Notes under the pieces: generated by a model
Told to the model about the DNA's origin: nothing
Databases searched by the model: none
What the model saw: the letters and a program-made list of their open reading frames with translations, nothing else
Shown: in pieces, positions 34,553-46,466 of the stretch
Layout of the letters: each line of letters starts with the position of its first letter
Position numbering within the stretch: the first letter of the stretch is position 1
From: Xylogone sp. PMI_703
Lineage: Eukaryota; Ascomycota; Leotiomycetes
DNA: 64,000 nt
Reading direction: 5' to 3'
Assembly (NCBI GenBank): GCA_021399445.1
Contig: JAJTUQ010000003.1
Span: forward strand, 7,626,001-7,690,000
Made by a program: the position numbers and the translations under genes

Positions 34553-36001
34553 ATGCTTCTCAGAGCCAGCCTTGCCACAGCCCTATCATGGGTCTGTGTC
34601 GTCCTAGCCTCACCAGCAGTGTAAGTATCTTCTCTCCACCATGTCTGAGAGGTCCCATGTATTTATTTTCTTCTACTTAGGGGGCCTCTTCCCAAACGAT
34701 TCAGCAGCTTCGCCTTTGGCGAGACACCCGTACGAGGGTTGAACATTGGCGGCTGGCTTGTCCTCGAGCCATGGATAACACCTTCGATATTTGAATCCGT
34801 CGATCAATCGTTGGGAATAGTTGACGAGTTTACGCTGACGCAGAAGTTGGGATCTGAAGCTGCCTATAACATCCTCAAACCTCACGTAGGTGGCCTGCTC
34901 CAATTGCCGTTAGATCATACTGACATGTGAAAGTGGGATACATGGTGTACATTTTCTGACTTTCAAAAAATTGCAAATGCGGGTTTCAATACGGTTAGAA
35001 TACCCATTGGCTACTGGGCGTACGCTCTCTACGACGGAGAAACCTATACTCAGGGAGCCGCACCCTATCTTGACGCTGCGATTGATTGGGCAAGAGCCAC
35101 AGGCTTAAAGATTTGGATTGATTTGCATGGCGCTCCAGGGTCCCAGAACGGTTTCGACAACAGCGGTCACAGGATTGCAACTCCAGGCTGGCAGCAAGGT
35201 GACACTGTCGCGCAGACGCTTGCAGTTTTAGAGACAATTACTGCCAAATATGCCCAGCCTTCCTATCAAGATGTTGTTGTAGCCATTCAGCTTTTGAACG
35301 AGCCACTCGGCTCAGCGCTCAACCAAGATGTGCTAAGACAGTTCTACCGGGATGGATTTGGCCAGGTTCGAGCGGTTAGTGACACACCAGTGGTACTCCA
35401 CGATGCATTTCAGCCTCCCCCATCATGGAACGGCTTTCTTTCACCTTCAGATAACGGTGCACAGAATGGTGAGTTTATAGCCCTTCTACCTGTATGCGTT
35501 TACTTACTGCAAAACGTTATAGTCATAATTGATCACCATGAATATCAAGTTTTCAGCAACGACGTGGTTGCGTTGCAGCCGTGGCAACATCGTCAGCTCG
35601 TCTGCAACAACGCTGCGTCTTACTCGAAAGGGAAAGATAAATGGCTCGTCGTTGGTGAATGGACCGCTGCGCAAACTGACTGCGCACCTTGGCTCAATGG
35701 TTACGGTATAGGCGCGCGTTACGACGGCACATATCCGGGTTCCTCATATGTTGGCTCCTGTACTGGAAAGAGTAATATCGCCAGCTGGGATGACTACATG
35801 AAAAATGACACCCGAGGCTACATTGAAGCCCAGCTGCAGGCCTTTGAGGCTATTGGCCAAGGTTGGATTTTCTGGAACTACAAGACTGAAGCAGCACATG
35901 AGTGGGACGCATTTGCACTGCTGGATAACGGCGTCTTCCCGCAGCCACTCACTGATAGAAAATTCCCACCAGTCTGCTCTCCTTCGAGTCTTAATGGATA
36001 A
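34553..36001 (+). CDS. Secreted GH5 exo-beta-1,3-glucanase
   Basis: A glucan 1,3-beta-glucosidase of glycoside hydrolase family 5 (EXG1/SPR1 group), which trims or remodels cell-wall beta-1,3-glucan. Four exons (34553..34620, 34681..34885, 34934..35468, 35523..36001) give 428 residues. The first is a signal peptide (MLLRASLATALSWVCVVLAS) followed by a Lys-Arg site (GPLPKR), a likely Kex2 cleavage point. Family motifs are VRGLNIGGWLVLEPWITPS, HWDTWCTFSDFQKIANAGFN at the exon 2-3 joint, VRIPIGYWAY and IDLHGAPGSQNGFDNSG. The acid/base Glu is in LLNEPLG (about E214) and the nucleophile in VVGEWT (about E315). The C-terminal GWIFWNYKTE completes the barrel. Confidence 0.95.
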
Positions 36002-36723
36002 ATTTTGTGTTCTCAACTGGGTGGTCGGTTTTTCTTTTGGGAAATAATCCATTATATCACACATTCCTTCTTGACCTTTTGAGACTTCAACAGCGCATCC
36101 AGACCATTGTTTGCTACATACAAAGTATTTATGTTATTCAATGATGTCGCAAATAATATACCGCGAAATATGATATAATAGGCACCTCATCATGGTGATC
36201 ACAATACTCTTCTACAAACTGAGAACTCCTCTCTATTGGTGTGGTTTACTGGAGATATCAAGAGCAGTGCGTCCCAGCTCATATTGTAGAGCAGAATAGT
36301 GGCATGAAAAGATTTGTTTAAACCAATTGACTTTACCAACTTAGAGAATTCATACTCATCTAGATCGTAAGATTATTCCAAGCCTGACTTAGGGGTAGGT
36401 TTCAGGGATAAGATGATTAATTAGCGACCACTCTGTCGTTGTGATATAGGATCGCTGCGCTAAGTACCAGTATCCTGGTGCAATTTACTTCACTTTTGAT
36501 CTTGGCACTACTTTCTTTACCAGCAATCCTAACTGCAAAGCCTAGTCTTCTCCTTCTGTCTTTCTTTTTTACCTATGATGTTTGTTACGAGCCTGATATT
36601 ACTACTATTGTGTACCGCTATCCTCAATTGTAGGTGTCTTTAAAATGGGCCCTCATTTTAAACAATTCTAACAATGATCAAGCAGTATTTCACGAATAGG
36701 ACGCACAATTATATAACAAAATA
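36002..36723. other. AT-rich intergenic region
   Basis: About 720 bp between the glucanase 3' end and the orphan gene at 36724. Strongly AT-rich; nothing recognisable apart from a pyrimidine-rich patch (about 36540-36575) that may be promoter. Confidence 0.45.
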
Positions 36724-39306
36724 ATGAATAATCACATTCAGAAGGAAGATGTTGCTACACTGCCTCATAAACGTGTCTTAGCACTTTCTGGCGCAAGAGA
36801 ATATCTACGTCCCTACAGTCCTCCAGACACATCAAACCCAGCTCCTAACCATCCCACAAACGAGCATACTGCTGCCCTAGAACCACCAGTACTAACAGAG
36901 CATACTGGCAAGCGCAGATCGTCAGCTTCACGGCGAAGCCCTAGACGTCTTGCTGTTCCTACAGACCTTATGACCTCTCCGCATACGACTAAACCACGAT
37001 CACCAAGTATGCTACGGAATGTCCTAGCAAGCCCTCGTAGTTCATCTTCTCTGCAGAAACACTATCTAGATGGTACCCCATCTCCAAATCGATCGGAAGA
37101 TGGCCGTATCCATCATTGGGATACTTCTACTAACACCGTTAATACTGATGCAAAGAGCATCAATGCTAAGCCAACCCCTCTTCAGTCCAGAAAAGTTGAA
37201 GTATCATCTCCCATTGGTAGCTTTTCCCCAACATCATCCTTGAGTTCACTTTCTGACTCGCCTCAACCTGCAATTGGAGTGGCCATGATTCACCATACTG
37301 GAAAGGCACCATCGAAAAATATCCGCAGAATAGACTACGGTAACTCACAATCTGTTGGAGAGGATACATTTTGTGACGAGCATTCTGGAAATGCAGATTC
37401 AGACCCGACGAGCTACAAGCTCTCAATTCCACTCCAACCTACATCAGCACCATCACCTAAAAGGTATTCTAATATACAACAGAGTGGGAGCCCAGTTGCC
37501 AAGAAATCAGGATCTACTCGAATCAACCGGGAATTTGACAAGAATTATGACATCCAAAGTCATAGGCGTCCACCATACGTACCACGAAGCAGGGCAAGCC
37601 ATCAGAATATATCGACTATTAGCGTCAGGAAGGTTGGTATCATAGAAAGGGAGACTAGACGAGAAAGTAACGACCCACCGACTAAGGTAAGAGAGCATAC
37701 ATCAGATATCAAGTTAAAAAGAGCATCACCTGTATCCGATAGCCGTTTGACGGGTGATGATGCGTCATATCGTGCTGCTAGATATGGTCTTGGTCCCACA
37801 CTTAAGCTCTCTAATGACGCTCGCGAGATAATTTTAGGTACTCCAAAGTCTTCGGTGTAAGAGATCTCCTACTCTAGATGATAAAAAAACACATGCTAAT
37901 AGAGGGACTATAGAAATGTAAAACGGGAAATTCAGATCCCATCTAGTAGTTCTATGAACACGGTCAATGGCAGCTCCTTCGCGTCCAGCGTTAACCAGGC
38001 CAAATTGAAGCGCTCAAGAACGGCTACTATAGATTTTAGTAAGCAGAATATGGATGATTTTATCAGTAGCGCGGAGCGAAACTATCTTCCAAGCCGCTTC
38101 CGTGAGTATCCTGATAAATTTCAGTCTCAACAGCAACGACCCATGACGACCCAAGAAGCAATCCCTAAGATACGGACTGATCAGAAGGAAGACGGATATT
38201 CACCTGATTCTAGAGGTTCAGAAACCCGGAACAAGACCAAACTTCCACCAAGGGTATCTTCTTTGCTAGCAACAGCAGGAGCCCAAACAAGTAGTTTACC
38301 AGCTCCAGTTATGCAGCGAGGTTCGACGCCTCGGAAATACCGGCCCATTGCTGCTAATATTCTTCATGCTTCTGAGTCTGATACATCTTTCCATAGACAG
38401 CAAAAAGAAGATATTAGATCGTTGACTGTCAGTTCCTCCTCACTTAATCAATCACCTCCAGAATACACCCCTTGTCTAGCTCCGTCAGAGCGGATAACAG
38501 AGACTATTCACCAATCCGGAACACTCTCTTCTGTTAGAAATGTTGGTAAGGGATTTCGGACCCGAATATCACTCATCTTATCCAAGCGATTACGCTCTGA
38601 GCGAACAAAGGTACAGGCTCCTATTGACCCAAAAGTACGATCGACCCACAGTATTACAAAAGAACAGGTTATTTCTTTTCGACAGCATACCCATGCAATT
38701 CCACATAGTATTGCACCCTCTAATAGTGTTGGAATGGATATGAACCCATCTAAAGGGTTTGTTGACAACTCTACATCAGAAATAGCCGCCAATGCACCGC
38801 AGCGTGTTCCCAAGAAGTTGCATAAAGTCAAGCATTCTCCCATTAATGAGAATAATTCCACACAGGAGGTCATCCAAGATCATTACATCCCTACCAATTT
38901 ACCAGATATCTCTGCTGAAGGCTGTCTTCCGATCTCTACTTCCACGATGGCCTCTCTCGATAGGACACACAAAAAGCAGGACAAGAAAAATGGTGGTGAG
39001 CTTGGAGTGAGTGCCCTTCTTGATAGCGCCCTTCTTGATAGCGCCCTTCTTGATAGCGCCCTTCGTGATGCTTCAGAGGAACTCGGGAAAGTTATCGAAT
39101 TGAGGCGAGAAATTGCAAGTCCGGCCGCTCAGAAAGCTTTGGATGTAGTCATTCTAAGCATTGGCAATGCAATTGGTGCTGCTCGAGCGTCTCGTATTGC
39201 AACTCTTGAGCTAGAAAAAGCTACAATCAATCTTGTTCAGATGACGGCAAGTGCCACTTCAATGACGAGTATTACCGTCCGCGATACACTCAATGGCGTC
39301 CAGTGA
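36724..39306 (+). CDS. Orphan disordered protein, two exons
   Basis: Two consecutive long frames belong to one gene. A 57-bp intron (37857..37913) has a GTAAGA donor, a GCTAAT branch and a TAG acceptor. Removing it joins TPKSSV to NVKREIQIPSSSS in frame, giving 841 residues. Most of the protein is Ser/Pro/Arg/Lys-rich and probably disordered, with basic clusters such as SASRRSPRRL. The C-terminal 90 residues look helical (ELGKVIELRREIASPAAQKA onward). This is preceded by three perfect 15-bp repeats plus a fourth degenerate copy, encoding ALLDS units. I do not recognise the family. Basic N-terminal half and absence of membrane segments would allow a nuclear or cytoskeletal role, but this is only a guess. 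Confidence 0.7.
39013..39072 (+). repeat. 15-bp in-frame tandem repeat
   Basis: Three identical copies of GCCCTTCTTGATAGC and a fourth diverged copy lie within the orphan gene. They encode repeated Ala-Leu-Leu-Asp-Ser, extending a helical segment by five residues per unit. Perfect identity suggests recent expansion. Confidence 0.9.
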
Positions 39307-39834
39307 ATAGCATAAGGCAGGAGACCCGGGAGTATCGATCCTTGATGATACTCGGGACACCAGTTGAAGCTATCCATGATAATATTTCATTCGTAGCGCG
39401 TTATTGCGAAGTGTTACTGAACGTTTGGCTTTTTATGGTGAGACTATAATTTTCTGCGAGTGCTTTCGAGTCTACGATCTGTATAGTAAAATAATATTTG
39501 AACATTTGGTTTTCTAACCCTCCGGCTTCTCGTCCCTAGTCAAAGTGTCATTCAAATAAGAGGTTTAGGTGGCATTCATATTTGATATCACCTTGATTGT
39601 ATGGATGAAATCATCCTTTTGTACTTATGGATAGAGTATACAACGTTCTATCGTTTAGATACTTCATTAAATCAACGTAATCACTCGGTTACCTTGTGAT
39701 AGTCTAAGCATCACATTATCGAGGTCCACATATATTGCTCCTTGAGATCTCTATAGCATCAGCTCCTGGTATCCTTGCACTCTAGTTAAGCAGCAAATCA
39801 TTACACATGGGATCAAACTTAGAAGATGATAAAA
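39307..39834. other. Convergent intergenic region
   Basis: About 530 bp of AT-rich sequence between two convergent 3' ends. No gene or repeat seen. Confidence 0.5.
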
Positions 39835-42800
39835 TTATGCCTCTGGACTATGCTTCATGCTCTCCTCAATTCCTTGTCTTAATGCCTCCTCGTCGGCATC
39901 ACTGGGAGCAGATGCTTCCTGGTACCCCGCTGATCCTTGAAACCCAGTGTCTTCTAGACTTCTTTCCTTAGCTCGTTCGAGGAGAATTCCATCTTCAGCA
40001 GTAGCCTGTCGTCTCCCTTCCTGCTCTTCTAAATGCGAGACTCTAGAAGCGGTAATAGCCAGATTCATCTCTTCGTCTTCGTCGATCTCCTCTCTTGCAG
40101 CACCACTTGCAGAGACTGGTGTTTGATGATCGCCAGTATAAGATATGTGATACTCAGAAAGGCTCTGCTGAATTGCTCTCTCGAGTAAACTCTGATGTTC
40201 AGCCTCCTCGGCCGACAGGACGACGCTGTTATCCGTTCGACTATCGCGTTGAGACTCCGCGATGCTAGCTGCCACGGCCCGGTGAATTGCTTCTTCCTCT
40301 GTGAGGGTTGTATTCTGCTCGTTTTGAAGCTCTTGCATACTTGCCCTTAAAGCCCTTTCAATCATTGCATCTTCTTCTTCATCACCGTGGGATGTGGAGA
40401 TAACAGACTCTCGTATTGCACTTTCAATTATCGTGTTTTCACCATCGTTCGTGGCGGTCTCATCCGATGAGGCCATCTCCACGTCCCGTGGAGTATGTTT
40501 ATGAGCTGTAATGCGAGAACAAAATGGACAACGGCCGCTCCGACCGCCATGAATCTTTGCTCTCTCTGCTTCACGGATTGCCTTCCTTTGCTCATGCAAC
40601 TTCTTTTGTTCATCCAGGGGCAACTGACTCGCCTGAATCAGTCCTCGACCGGTAAGTCGGCCCGTATCTTGACCCTCTGGGCCTCCCTGATCTTGAAGCT
40701 TCATCTTAAAACTTTGATATTTTTCTTTATACAGATACCATCGAGATATAATATCCTGACATTCTTGCTTACTAGCTGCTTTCAAGTGTTCATATCCTTG
40801 AGCAGTTCGCGCGGCAATGATATAGTTCAAGACGCTAGCACCAAAGTATTTACGAACCTCTTTATGAATTCCCATAAAGGTATAGCCAGGCAAACTCCAG
40901 ATAGCTTATGAACCATATTAGTTATATGACGTCTATAATAGCGACAGAATGGGGTGCCTACCTGCTCCAGGCTTAAGAATAAGACCTCCAATCCCCTTTC
41001 CAATCCCCTTAATTAGACCGGCAGCGCCCTCTTTTTCTGCGCCACGCATAGGTTGGGTAACGAGACCGGAAATTCCATCATACATTCCGAGACCAAAGCT
41101 CTATGCCAAGTTAGCGGTCGTTCTCATTCCATAAGGGTGGATACAAACCTTCCCAGCCGCTTTAAGACCACTTTGCAAGTCTGTTACTCTCTCCTGAGGT
41201 CTAACAGTGTCATCACCATATAATTTTGGGGCGTTGTGGAAGCCTTTTGCTAGACCAAGAGTAAAGTCCATCGGGGATCTTAGACCTGCCTCAACAATCC
41301 TAGATACGCTCTTCCCTGCACGGACTCCAGTTTCGAGGGTAATCTCACTGGGTAATACTTCTCTTCTGAGTCCTGCTGGGGAGCCAGGACGGGATCTACG
41401 CGTTCCATCATCAGATCCGGATCGTGAATGAGACCGTGACCTTGAAGTTGATCTAGACAAGGCCCCTCGTAACGCCTCTCTAAGAGAATTTCCTCGTTGA
41501 TGCCCAGGCGTCAGTGTAGAAGATTGAGCAGTTGGGGTGGCGAATGATGCTCCAACCGGCTTGCGAGGTTCGGAACTCTCGTAAGACGTCTTTTCTGACG
41601 TCGAGGTTATAGGTGTTCCCTGTGAATTCGCATCCGTCGAAAAACCAGTTCGGGATTCTTGGCTATCTTCTGTGGAGCCTAGTGTCGAACTAGACTTTGC
41701 AGCAGGTTGAGACATCACGCTGTTGAGCACAGGAGCATTTCGAGATGCATCCTTCATACTTGTATGTTTCTGCTTAACCACTTTAAGTATTTCAATAGGA
41801 AAATCTGCAGCGCCCATTGACAGACTTGCAATTGTACCTAAGAGGGCTGAAGCACCTCCCGAGATAGGGTCCCAGGGACCTTCCTCTGTCTCATATTCCC
41901 TTGGCCGGTAGCTGTATAATTGTTAGTATCGTGATTGACGCAGGGACATACGCTTACAGTTTAAGATCCGCAAAATCGATAAGACCTGCGTTCGCAAGAA
42001 CAGTTGCGGCTAAGGCACTGAGCCTAGTTTGCGTGCGCTTGATTCTCCAGACAGCTACTCTCGATGGTATAATGGAGCACCTTAATGAATCAACGTTTAA
42101 GTTGTCATGAAAGCTCTTCTCACCGACTTTGCAGCCATTTTCAGAACTTATACGAGCCCCAAGCTCTTTGGCCTTGGCAAGGGCTTCTGGTTTAAGAGCT
42201 TCAAGAATAGCCGCAGCCAATTTGTCGCTCGTTAACTGGGTATGAGGTATCGGAGTAGGCCCTGCTCCAGCACGTGCAACCATAGCACCCCAGAATGGCT
42301 GATCACCAAAGAACGGAATCACAACGGTAGGTACTCCAGCGCTTATCCCAGCAGCGGTAGTACCTGCTCCACCGTGATGGACAACACAGGAAACGTGTTT
42401 GAAGAGCCAATCATGAGGCACATTACCTAGCATGAAAACGCCTTCAGGAATGCCTACTGCATCAGCGCCTAGCCCTCCCCAGCCCTTGGAGACCAGAGCC
42501 CGCGAACCGGTCTTTTCTACAGCCTCAAATATTAGCTTTGTCATTCCATCAGGATCGTCCACCACTATTGAGCCAAATCCAATATAGATCGGGGGAGGAC
42601 CGTTTGCCAGAAACTCAGCAAGGGCAGGCTCAGGGGTATATGTAGCTGCTAAAGATAAAAAATAAAATCCAGATATGGAGATGTGAGGTCCCCAATCACC
42701 AGGCTTGGGGATGAGTGCTGGCGACCTATATCACTTGTAAGCACTATTCCTAGCAACATCTTTTGAACGTTTTTATCTTACCAGCAGTAGGTATATGGTA

Positions 42801-44159
42801 CACGTAACCTGCTTAGTATTCCTGGGGCCCATATCAAACTGATAGGGTCGAGACCAAGAGCCTTTTCTCGAAACCTGTTGATAACATCACCCAGTCCCTG
42901 CCACGTTAACATTTCCACTAAGGCATATGATACAAAGTTCGTCATATTATCATCGGCATTGGATGATTGGATATTCGCGAGAGGATGAGGGAAGGACTCT
43001 GTGGGAGACCAGGGCATCCTAAAGGGAGATAAGCTACTTTTGAAGACACAACGTAGACCATGCTAACAACTCACGTGAACATCATATGTAGGGGTATCCC
43101 TAATTTTTCCGCAATGTGAATATGAGCAAAGCTGGGTGGGTTGGCGATAATAGCATCGGCAATGAAAGGACGCTCTGCTGGATTTACATCCAGATTGATG
43201 CCAGACATGAATGCTGAAGATGCCTGTGTGCTGTCTAGGGAGCCCGCGGGTTTCATCCCATCTCCTGCTTCGATACAAGATCTCCAACAACCGAGCACAA
43301 TCTCCTCCATACCCTTTCGCCGCTTTCCAACATCGCCATTTTTCAGAGAGTCCAAGCCGGGTAGAAGTCCAGGATTCTTCACCATGAAAGCCATCAACTC
43401 TGAAGGATCCCCTCCTATGTTAAAGAATTCTAGACCATTCTCTTCCACAAATCCCTTGAACACGGCATGAGTAGCCAGGCGGACACGATGACCGTAAGTG
43501 GCTTTCAAAACCTTGCCTAGGGCTATAAAGGGTTGCACATCGCCCCTGGATCCTACAACATGGATCACAACGTTGAGTTGTGGTGGTGGTAGCTGACCTG
43601 GCTCCCCACCCAAGGCAGGAGGTATGTAGCCAGAAGGCAGCTGCTCAGCTAAGGATATCTGACTCTTTAATGCCGAACCAAGCAGAGTGGAGAACCTTCG
43701 CGATCTTTCATGGATATTGATATTCACACGTCCATCATCTGCACTAGTTTAGCAGACTATCCCAGACGTGTAGGATATGAGGCAACCAGCGCCATACCAG
43801 TGACATTTGCTCTAGTATCAAACCCGTCCTGGCTCAGATCTACCTCGTCATGCGTGCGCCCATAGGCAGGAGGTGGATCTGCCTCTTCACCGTCATCCAG
43901 GATGGACCTGGTCTCTGATCGAGTTCTGTATTAGAAATTAGCTAGATGTAATGATGTGGATAACTGAATGAACCGACTCGAAGGAGGATGGATCTGAACC
44001 AGCGGCATATCCAACACCTAGATGTTGAGATGCCTCCCTCCGGGTAGTCGAGTGTTGACGCTGGTTGCCAACAATGGCAGCCTCTGCTTGCGCAAGGATA
44101 GCAGGCGGTAGCTCATTCTGATTGGGGATAGTCTCGTGGTGAGATTCTGCTGCCATCAT
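39835..44159 (-). CDS. Sterol-type UDP-glycosyltransferase with VPS13-like segment and UIM array
   Basis: Eight exons reconstruct to 1316 residues: 44159..43978, 43925..43798, 43738..43075, 43018..42782, 42725..41958, 41911..41149, 41100..40962 and 40904..39835. The glycosyltransferase part is of the UDP-glucose:sterol (GT1/GT28) type. Its N-terminal [16 protein letters not shown] is near residues 166-181, then [23 protein letters not shown] and the donor-binding [20 protein letters not shown] near 520-539. There is no PH-GRAM region like that of ATG26. Exons 7-8 (about 915-975) read [20 protein letters not shown] and [15 protein letters not shown], resembling the C-terminal part of VPS13-like lipid-transfer proteins. 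The last 220 residues hold about six ubiquitin-interacting motif-like helices (for example [14 protein letters not shown] and [16 protein letters not shown]). Probably a membrane-contact or lipid-modifying protein bound to ubiquitin; the acceptor lipid is unproven. Confidence 0.88.
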
Positions 44160-45676
44160 CGCACTGTTGAAGCAAGAGTAAGAGCAAGCAAGGGACGAGC
44201 TCGCCAGTCGCAAATCGCAATGGCGTATGCGTTTCTGGAGGCTCAGAAAGCAGCCAAGAAAAACCAGAAGACAAGATCGCGTAAGAAATTGTACTGAGAT
44301 CCTCACTGCTACGAAAGACCTCTAATACTAGATAGTAAATGCTGCGAGATAGAGTGACGCAATCGCTTGCATGCAGCTAATATCACCACGGTTGAGTTCC
44401 ACTCGTTGAGGTTAGCATACTAAGTAGATAGAAGTTTTAGAAAGCACAGCTAAGAAAAGTACAATGTTGACTTGAAAGGGCCAGAAGAGAAGATGGCAGA
44501 GGTATGGTTTTGACGTACCCGTGGGGACCAGACGCAACAAGGTGGCGGGGCACAGGAACAGGAGCAGGTGTTGTCTACAGCTGTGAAGAGCCACTGTGAC
44601 GCTTGTGGCGCAGTATTCCAGACTCATACATGTCCATTTCAGTTGAATCGCCGTCGGATGCACTAGTGGGCATGGGAACTACTCAAGCGCTGCAGTACAC
44701 GGGTATCTTAGATAGGGAAAAACTGGATGGGATCATTCTTCCAGATGTGCATTGGCAACTATGACCGCATGTGGATTTGTCACTGCTTGCGGACCACTAG
44801 AAAGCCCGCAACGGTGGGCCTCGTTCAGTGGACTCTAGTGGTCCAGCAGGCCCTATCCCCTAGCGCGCCCGGCGCATCATCCACTGGGGCCAGGGGACAA
44901 AATAAGCTTTCGCGGACAATTGCCAGGGACCTGGGGAATACCGGGAGGTCGAGAGATGCAACGGGCTCAAGTCGATTGATTTTAAGTTCTATCACCTCCT
45001 TAAGTCCTACTCTGCTAAATGCCGCATTTCTAGAGGAGTAGCACTTGCCAATAGCAGTCGGGTTTATATGCTTCTCACACCGTTTTGGCCGAAGAGCTTG
45101 CCATAACTATGCGATGAAGATGCCGTAATCTCTCTTATTAAGCTGCTTATACTGTATCTTGATGTGCGAACCCATCAATATATTCTTTGTCACTGGAATG
45201 GTGGTGCCCATTAGTCTATACTTAGTAGATGAGACGCCACTGATGCCTGGTAGTAGAAGAGTCACATGTTATTTGTGTAGGCCCGCTCAGCAATTTCAGA
45301 ATCCACCAGTACTTTGGCCCGTGTAAGCCCGAGAGGCTGGAGTCTGCCAGACTGCTACTTGTGGCCTTTGCTGGCTCTAAGGTGAGATATATTCTGTAAA
45401 TGGACTTGATAGCACTAGAAATGTGCATTGAGAGATGTTGGTGGCCTGATTGTGAATACTTTGCTTTTCAAGAGTCACATATAATACAGAAGCACGTTGC
45501 CACAACCCGTGTCCCCAGCGCCATATGTTTTGGTTGGCCTCATATTACAACTTTGAACCTCTGTTATCCATCTAGGATAACTTAATCCCTTCTATCGCTA
45601 CAATCCCTCTCTTATCCAGCCTTGCTCGCCTCCTTCCACCTTTCCCCTACCAAGCGACAGTCCCCCAATGCACCGT
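44160..45676. other. Intergenic region upstream of the glycosyltransferase
   Basis: About 1.5 kb between the glycosyltransferase start and the SEC61 beta 3' end. It contains only short unconserved frames. The part next to 44160 is the promoter of the glycosyltransferase. Confidence 0.5.
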
Positions 45677-46466
45677 TTAGCTGGAGAATCTACGAGTAAT
45701 CTTTGCAATAACTAAACAATTGTCAGATGTGCTCCCGTTCATGGCGACTTATTTGGTGAATGTGGGAGGAGACAATGAACTCACTATGTAGAGCAACGAC
45801 GCTAAAAATGAAGACGAGCGAGAGAACCAAAACAACAACGGGGTCAACCTTCAATCCTGGGCTCTCATCCGTGTACAGCCCTATTTTAATCGTTAGCCCT
45901 TTATTCTACTTTATACCCATACTGTTTCCTTTCAAAATACCACTCTATGGGTGGATCGATCTTCAGTGCGGAAATTGGCTTAGGTAAAAGCATGGCACCC
46001 ATAAATTGACCCATTACAAGCCAATGTAAATAAGGGTTCAGCCGTATTTCGACCTTCCATGATCCTCTGCACCCGCATCCACCATAACAACCAAGAATTA
46101 AAACACATACTTAACATTGTACTGCTGCTGCCTCCAGCACCGGCAGCTCGAGTGCTGCTAGGCCGAGCATTTGCAAGTTTGTCCTTCTGATCTGCTGCCG
46201 CACGTCGTCGAATGGCAGTCTTTGGTCCACCAGGGGGAGTGGGAGACGAGGGTCTGCCAATGCCAGCTCCGGCGGCAGAGGGGGAGTTTACTGGAGACGA
46301 GGGGCGTGGAGAAGACTGCAATTGAACATCTGTTAGTAAAACTATGTTATAACTGGAACTGTGGTGCAATTGAACAGATATTGTAACCCGGGAGGCGCAA
46401 TCCATGAATGTGAGAAATATGGCCAGAGCCACAAAATGCGAGATGGAGTTGGGGCTATCTCACCAT
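45677..46466 (-). CDS. SBH1: SEC61 translocon beta subunit
   Basis: The tail-anchored beta subunit of the ER protein-conducting channel. Four coding exons give 112 residues: the ATG alone (46466..46464), 46315..46111, 45880..45785 and 45711..45677. The start codon is directly followed by a GTGAGA donor; the 148-bp intron has a perfect TACTAAC branch. Conserved text includes RPSSPTPPGGPKTAIRRRAA and RPSSTRAAGAGGSSSTML, joined across an intron to RLYTDESPGLKVDPVVVLVL. The C-terminal hydrophobic anchor LSLVFIFSVVALHIIAKI ends with RRFSS. The last exon is only 35 bp. The exon boundaries all preserve frame, and the protein closely matches fungal SEC61 beta in length and sequence. Confidence 0.95.

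Noticed and set aside
37857..37953. Treating the frames before and after this gap as two separate genes
   Set aside because: A canonical 57-bp intron joins them in frame, and the sequence just upstream of the second ATG is also coding-like.
8195..46466. A secondary-metabolite gene cluster
   Set aside because: No polyketide synthase, peptide synthetase, terpene cyclase or P450 is present, and the neighbours are unrelated housekeeping genes.
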